Source: an uncultured Flavobacteriales bacterium (lineage in GTDB: Bacteria > Bacteroidota > Bacteroidia > Flavobacteriales_D > Sanyastnellaceae). Taken from it: a stretch of DNA of 8,482 bases. This document shows, one piece after another, positions 1 through 7,046 of this stretch (the stretch's first letter is position 1; each line of letters begins with the position of its first letter). The stretch is from positions 1-8,482 of the forward strand of contig CALKYI010000215.1 in the NCBI GenBank assembly GCA_938003665.1, written 5' to 3'. The notes beneath the pieces were generated by a model. It saw nothing but the letters and a program-made list of their open reading frames with translations. It searched no databases and was not told where the DNA came from. Position numbers and translations under genes: made by a program.

Positions 1-250
1 ATTGCCCAGCTTCAACTTGCACCCGGCGCACGATACGAGAGATTTGCGGCTTGATGAGAATCTCTTGGCGGGGTTGAATGGAACCCGCTGCGACCGTTTT
101 GATGACAATGTCACCGGTCGAAGGCGACTCTGTGCGGTACGAAGCCTCCTCCTGCTGCTCTTGTTCGTACAGGTGGTTCAAGGTGTAAGCCGCTCCTGCC
201 AACACCAAAATGATGAAGGCAATCAGGGTGTATAAGCGTCCTTTTTTCAT
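1..250 (-). CDS. HlyD/MacA-type membrane fusion protein (periplasmic adaptor), N-terminal part only
   Basis: This is the first 83 residues of a protein truncated by the left edge of the window. It begins MKKGRLYTLIAFIILVLAGA: a short basic N-terminus, then one hydrophobic segment (about residues 6-25) that should anchor it in the inner membrane with the rest in the periplasm. A polar, Glu/Gln-rich stretch (about 28-40) follows, and then a segment with the pattern G-DIVIKTVAAGSI-PR-EI-IKPQIS-IV (about 46-74). That pattern is typical of the first beta-barrel and lipoyl-like region of RND/MacA-type adaptors. The ATG lies 2 bases after the stop of the upstream permease gene, so it is almost certainly the last visible gene of the same operon. 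In MacAB-like systems the adaptor links the inner-membrane permease to an outer-membrane channel. The family is well supported, the substrate cannot be told, and the domain order beyond residue 83 is not visible. Confidence 0.88.
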   Translation of the reverse strand, partial: MKKGRLYTLIAFIILVLAGAAYTLNHLYEQEQQEEASYRTESPSTGDIVIKTVAAGSIQPRQEILIKPQISRIVRRVQVEAGQ

Positions 251-252
251 GG

Positions 253-1554
253 TTATTCGGTTCGAATGGCCTCTACTGGTCGGATGGATACGGCCCGAAA
301 TGCTGGCAGAATGCCCGCAAATCCGCCCATGACCACCATGGTCAGCAAAGATTGCAATACTATGTCTATCGATACTTCTGGATTCCGGAAACTGCCCCCT
401 TGCATGTCGGGCATCGTCTCCAACAACGCATCAATCCCCTCGATGGTCGCCACGCCGAGGATGGCACCTAGCAACCCGAATAAGACGGTCAACAGCAGGG
501 TCTCCCCCATGATTTGCCGCACTACGACGCCCGGGGTGGCCCCCAACGCGCGCCGGATGCCCAATTCATTGGTGCGCTCCCGAACGGTGATGAGCATGAT
601 GTTCATGATGCCAATGATCCCTGCCAACAGCGCCAACCCACCGAACACAAAACTGACCCAACGGATGGCGCTGAACACCGATTGAATCTCTTCAAATTCC
701 CGCGCAACGGTCCAATGACCAAAGGCGCGGTTGTCGTCCGGGTGGATGGATAGCCGCGCTTTCAGAACTGACATGATTTCCGCCGCTGCGGAGTCAGCGT
801 TCACTTGCTCATCAAACAACACACAGAGCCATCCCACATCATCCCCCATGTGGAAGGCCTGATTGAATGCCGTGAAGGGAATGCGGATGCTCTGTAAGTC
901 TTCCTCGGCATCTTCACCTGAGCGCATGGAGGTGAACACGCCCACCACGGTGAAATTGACGCCGTTGATGCGAATCGAACCGCCGATGGCCTCTTCGTCT
1001 GCAGCGAAAAGGATGTCCCGAACCCGCTCACCAATGACGGCGATTTTGCGTTTGTCTTCAATGTCGCGGCCGTTGATGTGGCGGCCGGTCAAGAGCGGTC
1101 GGGCCTCAATAAGTTGTTGTTCCGGGTATTCTCCAAACACCGTAAAGGCCCCCGTTTTCAACCCACGGGTGACGTTGTTCGAGCCCTGCCAACCGCCCAG
1201 CTGGTTTTGGGGAGCCACCGCTTCTAGCACCTGGCTGTTGGCGGCCAGGTATTCGACATCCGAAATGGTCAAATCAATAGGACGACCGCGCTGAAACCCC
1301 TTGTACGCCATGCTCGTGCTTTGGGTCCACATGAACATGCTGTTTTTGGCCATGTCTCCCAGGTCTTGGGACACCCCGTTCTGCAGACCATTGGCCGAAC
1401 CGATGGTGATGATAATCATGAAGAGCCCCCAGCCTACCCCCAACCCACTGAGCGCCGTGCGCACCGGCTTTTGAAGCAGGACCTGGATCAACTCCAAAAA
1501 CCCGTCCCAGTCGGGACGCCAAATGCGTCTTCTGGGTGTGTTGAAATCATTCAT
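253..1554 (-). CDS. MacB/FtsX-type ABC transporter permease (second permease of the operon)
   Basis: A 433-residue inner-membrane protein with the MacB layout. It has a cytoplasmic N-terminus, a first membrane helix (about 35-55), and a large periplasmic domain (about 56-295) with the conserved G-RHI----I-D-RKIAVIGERV and GGSIRINGVNFTVVGVF segments. A C-terminal FtsX domain has three helices (about 298-324, 350-370, 399-418). The cytoplasmic loop ERTNELGIRRALGATPG (326-342) is the hallmark of this family and contacts the ATPase. Length is normal for permeases whose ATPase is a separate polypeptide; E. coli MacB carries its own ATPase. The ATG at 1554 overlaps the end of the preceding permease gene by 8 bases, which implies translational coupling. 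The C-terminus (AVSIRPVEAIR) is nearly identical to that of the preceding gene, so the two are paralogues and probably form a heterodimer. Such systems export or extract molecules using periplasmic motion; the cargo is unknown. Confidence 0.92.
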   Translation of the reverse strand: MNDFNTPRRRIWRPDWDGFLELIQVLLQKPVRTALSGLGVGWGLFMIIITIGSANGLQNGVSQDLGDMAKNSMFMWTQSTSMAYKGFQRGRPIDLTISDVEYLAANSQVLEAVAPQNQLGGWQGSNNVTRGLKTGAFTVFGEYPEQQLIEARPLLTGRHINGRDIEDKRKIAVIGERVRDILFAADEEAIGGSIRINGVNFTVVGVFTSMRSGEDAEEDLQSIRIPFTAFNQAFHMGDDVGWLCVLFDEQVNADSAAAEIMSVLKARLSIHPDDNRAFGHWTVAREFEEIQSVFSAIRWVSFVFGGLALLAGIIGIMNIMLITVRERTNELGIRRALGATPGVVVRQIMGETLLLTVLFGLLGAILGVATIEGIDALLETMPDMQGGSFRNPEVSIDIVLQSLLTMVVMGGFAGILPAFRAVSIRPVEAIRTE

Positions 1555-2785
1555 CGCGCAATGCTTCTACAGGTCGAATGGAGACAGCGCGCAATGCCGG
1601 CCCAATGGCACTGATGACTCCCACAAACACGAGTACTCCCAAGGCCAACAACGCCGAACGGAAGTCGACTCGCGGGTTGCTGAAAAATTCATGGTCGACA
1701 AACGGTGCGATTCCTTGGAGCAACCACGTGCCGGCCAAGAGCCCTATGCAACCGGAGATGAGCATGAGAAACACCGCCTCCTGAACAATCTGCGAGACGA
1801 TGCTTCCACTGGTCGCTCCAAGCGCCTTGCGTACACCGATTTCTTTGGTGCGTTCGCGCACCACAATGGCCATGATGTTGGCCACCCCCATGGCGCCCGC
1901 CAACAAGGTCATCATCCCGACAAACCAAACGAACAAACGAATGCCCCCAAAAATCTGGCGGAACATCTCTGCCTCCTCGTTGCGGTTGTCCACCCACACG
2001 CCTTCTGCGTCTTCGGGGTGAACCACCAATCGGTCCTTGAGCCAAGTGGTCAACGATGCCGTCGTTTCCCGCGTCTCATCGATGGAAGCTTCCCCGGTGC
2101 CAATGGCCACCCGGCTGACCACATCACTGTTTGAAAAGAGTTTTTGTGCGGTGCTAAAGGGCACGTAAACGCTTCGGTTTTCCCACCGGGACCCCGTTTG
2201 ATTGAACGTACCCACAACAGCAAACTGAATGCCGCGCACCTGAATCAATGAACCCACCGCGTCCTCTGGCCGAGTTCCTCGGGGCCACAAGTCTTCCAAC
2301 ACCTGACCACCGATGACCGCGACCTTGCGTTGCTCGTCAATGTCACGCTCACTTACGAATCGGCCCGCCGTCAAGTTCACTTGTCCTATTTCACGTTGGT
2401 CAGGATCGACGCCGCGAACGCCGTACGACCCTTGCTCGTTGTTGAATCGGACGGTCGAACCCCAGCGGTACACCAGTCGGCTCCACGCCGGAACCGTATC
2501 CAATTGGTCCTGCATGGCCTGTTCATCGGCGTTGTGCAATTCCACGCGTCGATTGGGCTTTCGGCCGCGAAACGCGAGTTGGGCATTGCCCGTCCGTACC
2601 TGCATGAGGTTGGCTGCATTGTCGCCAAAGGTTTGTTTCACGCCTGATTCCAACCCTGAACCTAGGCCTTGCATCACGACCAAAATGAAGATACCCAAGG
2701 CAATGCTCAAGCCCGTGAGACCGGTGCGCAGTGGGTTACTGAGCACGGTATGGAAGATCTCCAGCCAAGTATCCCGGTCCACCAT
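1547..2785 (-). CDS. MacB/FtsX-type ABC transporter permease (first permease of the operon)
   Basis: A 412-residue permease of the MacB family. The frame is open further upstream to an ATG at 2839, but that start would lie inside the ATPase gene. The ATG at 2785 (MVDRDTWLEIFHTVLSNPLR) sits 5 bases after the ATPase stop and matches the usual beginning of these proteins, so I chose it. Visible parts are an amphipathic N-terminus, helix 1 (about 22-42), a periplasmic domain (about 45-280) with AGRFVSERDIDEQRKVAVIG (140-159), and an FtsX domain with helices at about 283-308, 333-355 and 378-397. The coupling loop is RERTKEIGVRKALGATSGSI (310-329). It resembles the next gene throughout (same motif order, same C-terminal AVSIRPVEALR), pointing to an old tandem duplication. 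It should pair with that gene product and the ATPase. The family call is firm; the substrate is not inferable. Confidence 0.92.
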   Translation of the reverse strand: MVDRDTWLEIFHTVLSNPLRTGLTGLSIALGIFILVVMQGLGSGLESGVKQTFGDNAANLMQVRTGNAQLAFRGRKPNRRVELHNADEQAMQDQLDTVPAWSRLVYRWGSTVRFNNEQGSYGVRGVDPDQREIGQVNLTAGRFVSERDIDEQRKVAVIGGQVLEDLWPRGTRPEDAVGSLIQVRGIQFAVVGTFNQTGSRWENRSVYVPFSTAQKLFSNSDVVSRVAIGTGEASIDETRETTASLTTWLKDRLVVHPEDAEGVWVDNRNEEAEMFRQIFGGIRLFVWFVGMMTLLAGAMGVANIMAIVVRERTKEIGVRKALGATSGSIVSQIVQEAVFLMLISGCIGLLAGTWLLQGIAPFVDHEFFSNPRVDFRSALLALGVLVFVGVISAIGPALRAVSIRPVEALRDE

Positions 2786-2790
2786 GGTTG

Positions 2791-3480
2791 TCAGGCTCCT
2801 TCGATCCGACCGTCCTTCAAGCGGATGATGCGGTCGCATTGATCGGCAATTTCATTTTCGTGGGTGACCACCACAATGGTGATTCCCTCCTTGTTGATTT
2901 CCTTGAGCAGCGCCATGACCTCATCCGAGGTCACCGAATCGAGCGCACCGGTCGGCTCATCCGCCAAAATGACCTTCGGTCTGGCAATCAGGGCGCGGGC
3001 GATGGCCACGCGCTGTTTTTGCCCGCCGCTCATTTGGTTGGGCAGGTGTTCAGCCCAATCAGCCAAGCCCACCTTCTGCAAGTAGGCCAGTGCTTTGGCC
3101 TGCCGTTCTTTCCGAGCAACGCCCTGGTAATACAGCGGTAGCGCCACGTTTTCAAGGGCGGTTTTGTAGCTGATCAAATTGAAGCTCTGAAAAACAAATC
3201 CCAAAAAGTCGCTTCGGTAGCGGGCCGCGGCTTTTTCGGATAGACCGTCCATGTTTTGCCCATTGAGTACATACGCGCCCTCGTCAAAATCATCCAACAG
3301 TCCCAAGACGTTCAGCAGCGTCGATTTCCCGGAACCACTGGATCCCATGATGGCCACCAACTCCCCTTCTTCAATGGTGCAATCGATGCCCTTAAGCACA
3401 GTCAGCGATTGGCTTCCTGTCTGGTAAGCCTTGCGAATGGACTTCAACTCTATCACGTCGGCAAGATAACCCGTGCTCAA
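2791..3480 (-). CDS. ABC transporter ATP-binding protein, LolD/MacB type
   Basis: The cytoplasmic ATPase of the export system encoded just downstream. Numbered from the TTG start it has 229 residues and all nucleotide-binding motifs: Walker [10 protein letters not shown] (46-54), Q-loop Gln98 in FVFQSFNLI, signature MSGGQKQR (150-157, Met in place of the usual first Leu), Walker [13 protein letters not shown] (170-181, catalytic Glu175), and the H-loop His207 in [10 protein letters not shown]. The sequence is typical of the LolD/MacB/FtsE branch, which partners with FtsX-type permeases; two such genes follow directly. The start is uncertain. The longest frame begins with TTG at 3480, whose last two bases form the hutH stop (TTGA). 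A GTG at 3456 would give [14 protein letters not shown], closer to the usual start of this family, and would leave a 20-base gap after hutH. No strong ribosome binding site decides between them. Confidence 0.92.
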   Translation of the reverse strand: MSTGYLADVIELKSIRKAYQTGSQSLTVLKGIDCTIEEGELVAIMGSSGSGKSTLLNVLGLLDDFDEGAYVLNGQNMDGLSEKAAARYRSDFLGFVFQSFNLISYKTALENVALPLYYQGVARKERQAKALAYLQKVGLADWAEHLPNQMSGGQKQRVAIARALIARPKVILADEPTGALDSVTSDEVMALLKEINKEGITIVVVTHENEIADQCDRIIRLKDGRIEGA

Positions 3481-4982
3481 CCGTTGTGTTCGGCGCCTTC
3501 TGACAATTCACGTGAAAACATCCAATCACGCGCCGCCACCAGGTGAGGATGCAAATAGGCATCGGATGCTACATAAGGCACCACGCGGCGCAACGATCGC
3601 TGCAACCCCGCCAATGCGGGTGCCATGCCCTCTGTCTTTCTCAGTTCGCAGGCTTGTGCCGCTGTCATGCATTCAATGGCGAGCACTTGCTCCACGTTGT
3701 CCAGGATTTTCCAGAGCTTAAGTGCGGCATTCGCCCCCATGCTCACGTGGTCCTCTTGTCCATTGCTGCTGTCGATGGTGTCCACCACATTGGGGGCGCA
3801 GAGCTGCTTGTTTTGTGACACCAGGGACGCCGCGGTGTACTGCGGAATCATGAACCCGCTGTTGAGGCCGGGATCTGCAGCGAGGAAAGCGGGCAGTCCT
3901 TGCTTGCCTGACAGCAGCTTGAACGTCCGGCGTTCCGAAATGCTGCCCCATTCGTGTGCCGCCAGCGCGAGGGCCTCCAATTGAAGAGCCAGTGGTTGGC
4001 CGTGAAAATTGCCCCCAGACAGCACTTTATCCTGTTCTGGAAAAATGAGCGGGTTATCGGTCACCGCGTTGACCTCATTTTCTAAAACCGTCCGGGCTGT
4101 CGCCAGCGAATTGCGGCTGGCTCCGTGCACCTGAGGCGTGCACCGGAACGAATACGGATCTTGAACCTGGGTGCGGGGCACGTCTTGCCAAGCACTCCCC
4201 TTGAGCCAATCCGTCACGTTGCGCGCAACCAGTTCAGCGTTGGATTGGTTGCGCACCTGGTGAATGGCGGGATCGAACGGCTCCATTCGCCCGTGCCAGG
4301 CCTCCAACGACCAAGCGCACACGGCATCCGCCCAATCCGCAATCCGTTCGAGCCGCTCCAAGGCCATGACGCCGTACGCCAGCATCAGCTGGGTGCCGTT
4401 GATCAAAGCAAGCCCTTCCTTCGCCCCCAATTCCAGCGGGTTCCATCCTTTCGCGGCGAGCACTTCACTCGAAGGAACAGGGGTTCCCTCGATCAACACT
4501 TCGCCTTCACCGATCAAGGGCAACACCATGTGACTCAATGGGGCGAGGTCTCCGCTTGCGCCGAGGGAGCCCTGCGACGGCACCAAAGGAAACAGGTTCG
4601 CGTTCCAGTGATCCACGAGGCGCTGCACGGTTTCCAACCGGACACCGCTGTGCCCTTTTCCAAGGGATTTGATTTTGAGCAACACCATGGCGCGCACCAC
4701 GTCCTCAGGGACTGCCTCCCCCACACCACAAGCATGGGACACCAATAAATTTCGTTGCAATTGGCTCAAGGCTTCGGCCCCAACACGCGTCGAGGCCAAA
4801 TCTCCGAACCCCGTGTTGACGCCGTATATCGCGGCATCAGCGTCTGCATTCAGTTTGGCCTCGAGGTATTCCCGGCACCGGTTAATGGCCTGCTGCATAT
4901 CGGCAGACAAGGATAAATTGGGCGAGCCTTTGACCGCATTCCAAACGGTTTCGACCCCCCAATGGCCGTTGGTTAGTTCCAT
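3477..4982 (-). CDS. hutH: Histidine ammonia-lyase
   Basis: A 501-residue enzyme of the MIO ammonia-lyase family, normal length, predicted to deaminate L-histidine to urocanate in the cytoplasm. The Ala142-Ser143-Gly144 triad that cyclises into the MIO cofactor lies in GSLGASGDLAPLSHM, at the same residue numbers as in Pseudomonas putida HutH. Other active-site positions known from that enzyme are present: Tyr53 (YGVNTGFG), His83 (SHACGVGE), Asn195 (LINGTQ), Gln274/Tyr277/Arg280 (QDPYSFRC), Phe326 (GGNFHGQP) and Glu410 (QEDHVSMG). The QEDHVSMG motif favours histidine over tyrosine or phenylalanine as substrate. The frame is open to an ATG at 5165, inside the divergent gene. The ATG at 4982 (MELTNGHW) gives the family length, and a GTG at 4991 is possible. 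It heads a leftward cluster with an ABC exporter and overlaps the ATPase gene by 4 bases. No hutU, hutI or hutG is visible, so degradation beyond urocanate must be encoded elsewhere. Confidence 0.95.
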   Translation of the reverse strand: MELTNGHWGVETVWNAVKGSPNLSLSADMQQAINRCREYLEAKLNADADAAIYGVNTGFGDLASTRVGAEALSQLQRNLLVSHACGVGEAVPEDVVRAMVLLKIKSLGKGHSGVRLETVQRLVDHWNANLFPLVPSQGSLGASGDLAPLSHMVLPLIGEGEVLIEGTPVPSSEVLAAKGWNPLELGAKEGLALINGTQLMLAYGVMALERLERIADWADAVCAWSLEAWHGRMEPFDPAIHQVRNQSNAELVARNVTDWLKGSAWQDVPRTQVQDPYSFRCTPQVHGASRNSLATARTVLENEVNAVTDNPLIFPEQDKVLSGGNFHGQPLALQLEALALAAHEWGSISERRTFKLLSGKQGLPAFLAADPGLNSGFMIPQYTAASLVSQNKQLCAPNVVDTIDSSNGQEDHVSMGANAALKLWKILDNVEQVLAIECMTAAQACELRKTEGMAPALAGLQRSLRRVVPYVASDAYLHPHLVAARDWMFSRELSEGAEHNG

Positions 4983-4995
4983 TCCTTTCACACTC

Positions 4996-5003
4996 CGAAT
5001 ATA
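4996..5003 (-). promoter_or_regulatory. Candidate Bacteroidota-type -7 element for the hutH operon
   Basis: TATATTCG on the minus strand differs at one position from the Bacteroidota -7 consensus TAnnTTTG. No convincing TTG-type -33 element is found about 19-21 bases upstream. If the element is used, transcription would start only a few bases before the ATG at 4982, giving a nearly leaderless message. The weak GGAG overlapping this element (4996-4993) would then not be part of the transcript. Confidence 0.35.
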
Positions 5004-5030
5004 GTGCCTGCGCCTCCGTTGACTGAACCG

Positions 5031-5038
5031 TATATTCG
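5031..5038 (+). promoter_or_regulatory. Candidate Bacteroidota-type -7 element for the M16-like/ftsE unit
   Basis: The same TATATTCG octamer as in the hutH promoter candidate, here on the plus strand and with the same one mismatch to TAnnTTTG. It is followed by a purine-rich run (GGGGGGAAAA, 5038-5047) and the ATG at 5052. A -33 element is not obvious; the best match at the right distance is only CCTG (5007-5010). The TTGACT at 5019-5024 is too close to serve as a -35 box. Confidence 0.35.
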
Positions 5039-5051
5039 GGGGGAAAATTCG

Positions 5052-7046
5052 ATGTTCACAACGCGTTTCATACCCCCCTCTGTGAAGGCTGTTCAGCGTG
5101 GCGCGTTCGCCTGGATGCTGGCCTTCTTCAGCCTTCAGCATATTCAGGCCCAACAACCCATTCAATCCCAGACGACCGAAGTAACCAATGGCCTACGCTC
5201 GGTTTGGATAACCTCGGAAACCTACGATGCTGCGGCATTGGCCATGGAGTGGACCTTCAAACCGGCCCTTGAGGTCGAGAAGGCCGGCACCGGAGAAGCT
5301 TGGGCGCGGTGCTTGTCCGCCCAATGGGCATCGGATACCATTGGCACTGGTCTGCAGTGCGCATGGGAGGTTACCTCGCGCGGTTTCTATGCAGAAGGAG
5401 ACGCAGCCACTGCAGCCGAATGGGGCGCCATCCTCCTCCAGGGGATTCGCATCCAACCAGTGGAACACTGGGACCGCGTACAATCAGAGTGGATTGCGAA
5501 TTGGGATGCGGAATATCACGCGCCACCGGCCGTTGCAGAACGCGTGCTGAGTGCAGAGATGTTCAGCTTGCGTCATCCGTACGGAGAACGGGTGATGCCC
5601 ACGACCATCCAAGCCATCACAGCATCCGATGCGATGGACCACGCAGCAGCCTACTGGCATCCCAACAACGCCATACTGGTGTTTGCTGGCCCCATCGAAC
5701 TGCAAGGAATTCCGCCAGCATGGTCCGACATCCTCGCCGATTGGCCGCAACGGGCATTGCAAAAACCGGCCCTTCCCCTACCCGGACGGCCCCGCCAAAA
5801 TGAGGCATTCATTGCAGCCACAGAGGGCGACAGCGTCTACACAGCTGTCGGCCAGCTGATGCGTTTGAAGCCTGACCACGCAGATGCCTTACCCTTGCTG
5901 CTCCTGGCGCAGCACCTGAAGGATGAAGCATCAGGTACTTTCAATGTGGTGCTCGATCCTGTGGCGAGCACGTTGCATTTCGTCACGGAAGGCGGTGCTT
6001 CCCAAGCCATCGATGCCATTCGGGCCCTCGAGGAGGCAATGAAAACCTCCACTCAAGCCGCTCCATCGCACCAGGCACTCGCCGATTGGAAAGACGCGGC
6101 CCTCCAAGAGACGCTGGACGCTTTGCAATCGCCCATGGCTGCTGCCCGTTTGTACATGGACCGGCCAGGCTGGTTCAGCGCAGCCGTCGATTCATCTTGG
6201 GCATCATTCACATCCACCGTTCGTCCCAACGATATTCAACGCGTGGCAATCAATTACCTGCGGCCCCAGAACTTGCAGGTGGTAGCGGTCGGTCCAATCG
6301 ATTCTGCACAGGCCGTTGCGTCCGCCTTCGCTCAGCCCCAATTCCTGAAGCGATACGATCAGAACGCCGAACCATTGAGTCCGTTCGGCCCGGTTCCAGA
6401 TGGGTTGACCGCAAAGGGTGTCATCGAATCGCATTACGCTGCCTGCGGAGGCATGGAGGCTTTCGCGGCCCTCAAGTCATGCCGACGCACGGGAACCATG
6501 GAAGCGGGAGGCGGAATGGTGATGGAATTGATTGCTGAAGAAGTTTATGGTGTTGGTCACCGCACGTCCATCTCCATTGACGGTCAAACCATGATGGAGC
6601 AATTTGTCCAACCCGGTAAAGGCCGTTCCATTCAGATGGGGCAACCCCGTCCCATGCCCGAAGCGGAATACCGACGCTACGAGCCCGGACTGTACGCAGC
6701 TGACCTGCTCGCACTGGACGAGCGAAACCTAAGCGCTGAAATCATCGGTACCTACCAGCGCCCGGATGGACAGGAGTTGGTTGTTGAATTGCAACGCGAC
6801 GGCGCACTCGAGCAACGGCTATTTTTTGACGCGAACACCCACTTCCTCAAGCGCAGTGAAGAGCACCGCACCGGACCAACCGGCCCCGTACAAGTGTTCG
6901 TTGAATACCGGGAATACCGTGAATTTGAGGGCATTCAATACGCCACCCAAATCGTGCGGCAGACCAACAACCAACGCATGGTAACATCAATTGACGACGT
7001 GCAACCCAACGCCCGTGTCGACAAATCGCAATTTGAATGGGAATGA
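5052..7046 (+). CDS. Secreted M16-family (insulinase-like) protein, probably catalytically inactive, with an extra C-terminal domain
   Basis: A 664-residue exported protein. The frame is open from 5004, but the ATG at 5052 gives a clean signal peptide: basic residues, hydrophobic core AFAWMLAFFSL, likely cleavage after IQA near residue 33. Residues about 40-215 resemble an M16 N-terminal domain, ending in the typical block HPYGERVMPTTIQAIT-SDAMDHAAAYWHPNNAILVFAG (175-213). Residues about 260-440 look like a second M16 domain (LRPQNLQVVAVGP, 403-415). The zinc-binding HxxEH motif is absent: the corresponding segment reads GTGEAWARCLSAQ (79-91), so it should not be a peptidase. Residues about 457-664 (SHYAACGGMEAFAALKSCRRTG onward, mostly predicted beta-strands) resemble the LolA/lipoprotein-sorting-like domain attached to some Bacteroidota M16 proteins. 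The last bases overlap ftsE (ATGA). It probably acts in the periplasm as a binding or scaffold protein, or as the inactive partner of an active M16 subunit not seen here. Confidence 0.8.
   Translation: MFTTRFIPPSVKAVQRGAFAWMLAFFSLQHIQAQQPIQSQTTEVTNGLRSVWITSETYDAAALAMEWTFKPALEVEKAGTGEAWARCLSAQWASDTIGTGLQCAWEVTSRGFYAEGDAATAAEWGAILLQGIRIQPVEHWDRVQSEWIANWDAEYHAPPAVAERVLSAEMFSLRHPYGERVMPTTIQAITASDAMDHAAAYWHPNNAILVFAGPIELQGIPPAWSDILADWPQRALQKPALPLPGRPRQNEAFIAATEGDSVYTAVGQLMRLKPDHADALPLLLLAQHLKDEASGTFNVVLDPVASTLHFVTEGGASQAIDAIRALEEAMKTSTQAAPSHQALADWKDAALQETLDALQSPMAAARLYMDRPGWFSAAVDSSWASFTSTVRPNDIQRVAINYLRPQNLQVVAVGPIDSAQAVASAFAQPQFLKRYDQNAEPLSPFGPVPDGLTAKGVIESHYAACGGMEAFAALKSCRRTGTMEAGGGMVMELIAEEVYGVGHRTSISIDGQTMMEQFVQPGKGRSIQMGQPRPMPEAEYRRYEPGLYAADLLALDERNLSAEIIGTYQRPDGQELVVELQRDGALEQRLFFDANTHFLKRSEEHRTGPTGPVQVFVEYREYREFEGIQYATQIVRQTNNQRMVTSIDDVQPNARVDKSQFEWE

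Larger units (their letters stand above)
4983..5051. promoter_or_regulatory. Divergent intergenic region between hutH and the M16-like gene, with a perfect 9-base inverted repeat
   Basis: Only 69 bases separate the two divergent start codons, so the control signals of both transcription units probably lie here or in the ends of the genes. CCGAATATA at 4995-5003 and TATATTCGG at 5031-5039 are exact reverse complements, separated by 27 bases. Read outward, each gene is preceded by TATATTCGG and then exactly 12 bases before its ATG (AGTGTGAAAGGA for hutH, GGGGAAAATTCG for the M16-like gene). This symmetry is seen directly and supports the two chosen starts. Two readings are possible: a pair of back-to-back promoter elements, or two half-sites for one regulator acting on both units. 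The function is inferred. Confidence 0.6.

Noticed and set aside
1523..2134. 203-codon open frame on the plus strand across the two permease genes
   Set aside because: It is antisense to two well-supported permeases, with low-complexity His/Arg/Gln-rich translation and no domain signature, so I consider it a chance frame.
253..3480. Naming the export system MacAB, a macrolide resistance pump
   Set aside because: Similarity to MacB is at family level only. The ATPase is separate, there are two permeases, and the cargo cannot be inferred, so no resistance role or gene symbol is claimed.
4125..4748. 207-codon open frame on the plus strand inside hutH
   Set aside because: It lies wholly antisense to a gene with a complete, conserved active site. 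The product has no recognisable motif and an odd composition rich in His, Arg and Pro, as expected from the opposite strand of a GC-rich gene.
3477..4982. Tyrosine or phenylalanine ammonia-lyase for pigment (flexirubin or aryl polyene) synthesis
   Set aside because: The Ser-His pair near residue 83 alone cannot exclude it, since some flavobacterial tyrosine lyases also have it. The QEDHVSMG motif with Glu410 is the histidine-lyase form, and no pigment-biosynthesis genes are nearby.
5019..5036. Sigma70-like promoter TTGACT...TATATT
   Set aside because: The spacing between the two hexamers is only 6 bases instead of about 17, and Bacteroidota promoters use a different consensus.
4995..5039. 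Reading the 9-base inverted repeat as a transcription terminator hairpin
   Set aside because: It lies between divergent starts where no transcript ends, the loop would be 27 bases, and the arms are AT-rich with no following T-tract.
3477..5165. Longer hutH reading frame starting at the ATG at 5165
   Set aside because: The extra 61 residues would overlap the signal-peptide region of the divergent gene, are basic and unlike any HutH N-terminus, and would span the dyad. The start at 4982 aligns active-site numbering with known HutH.
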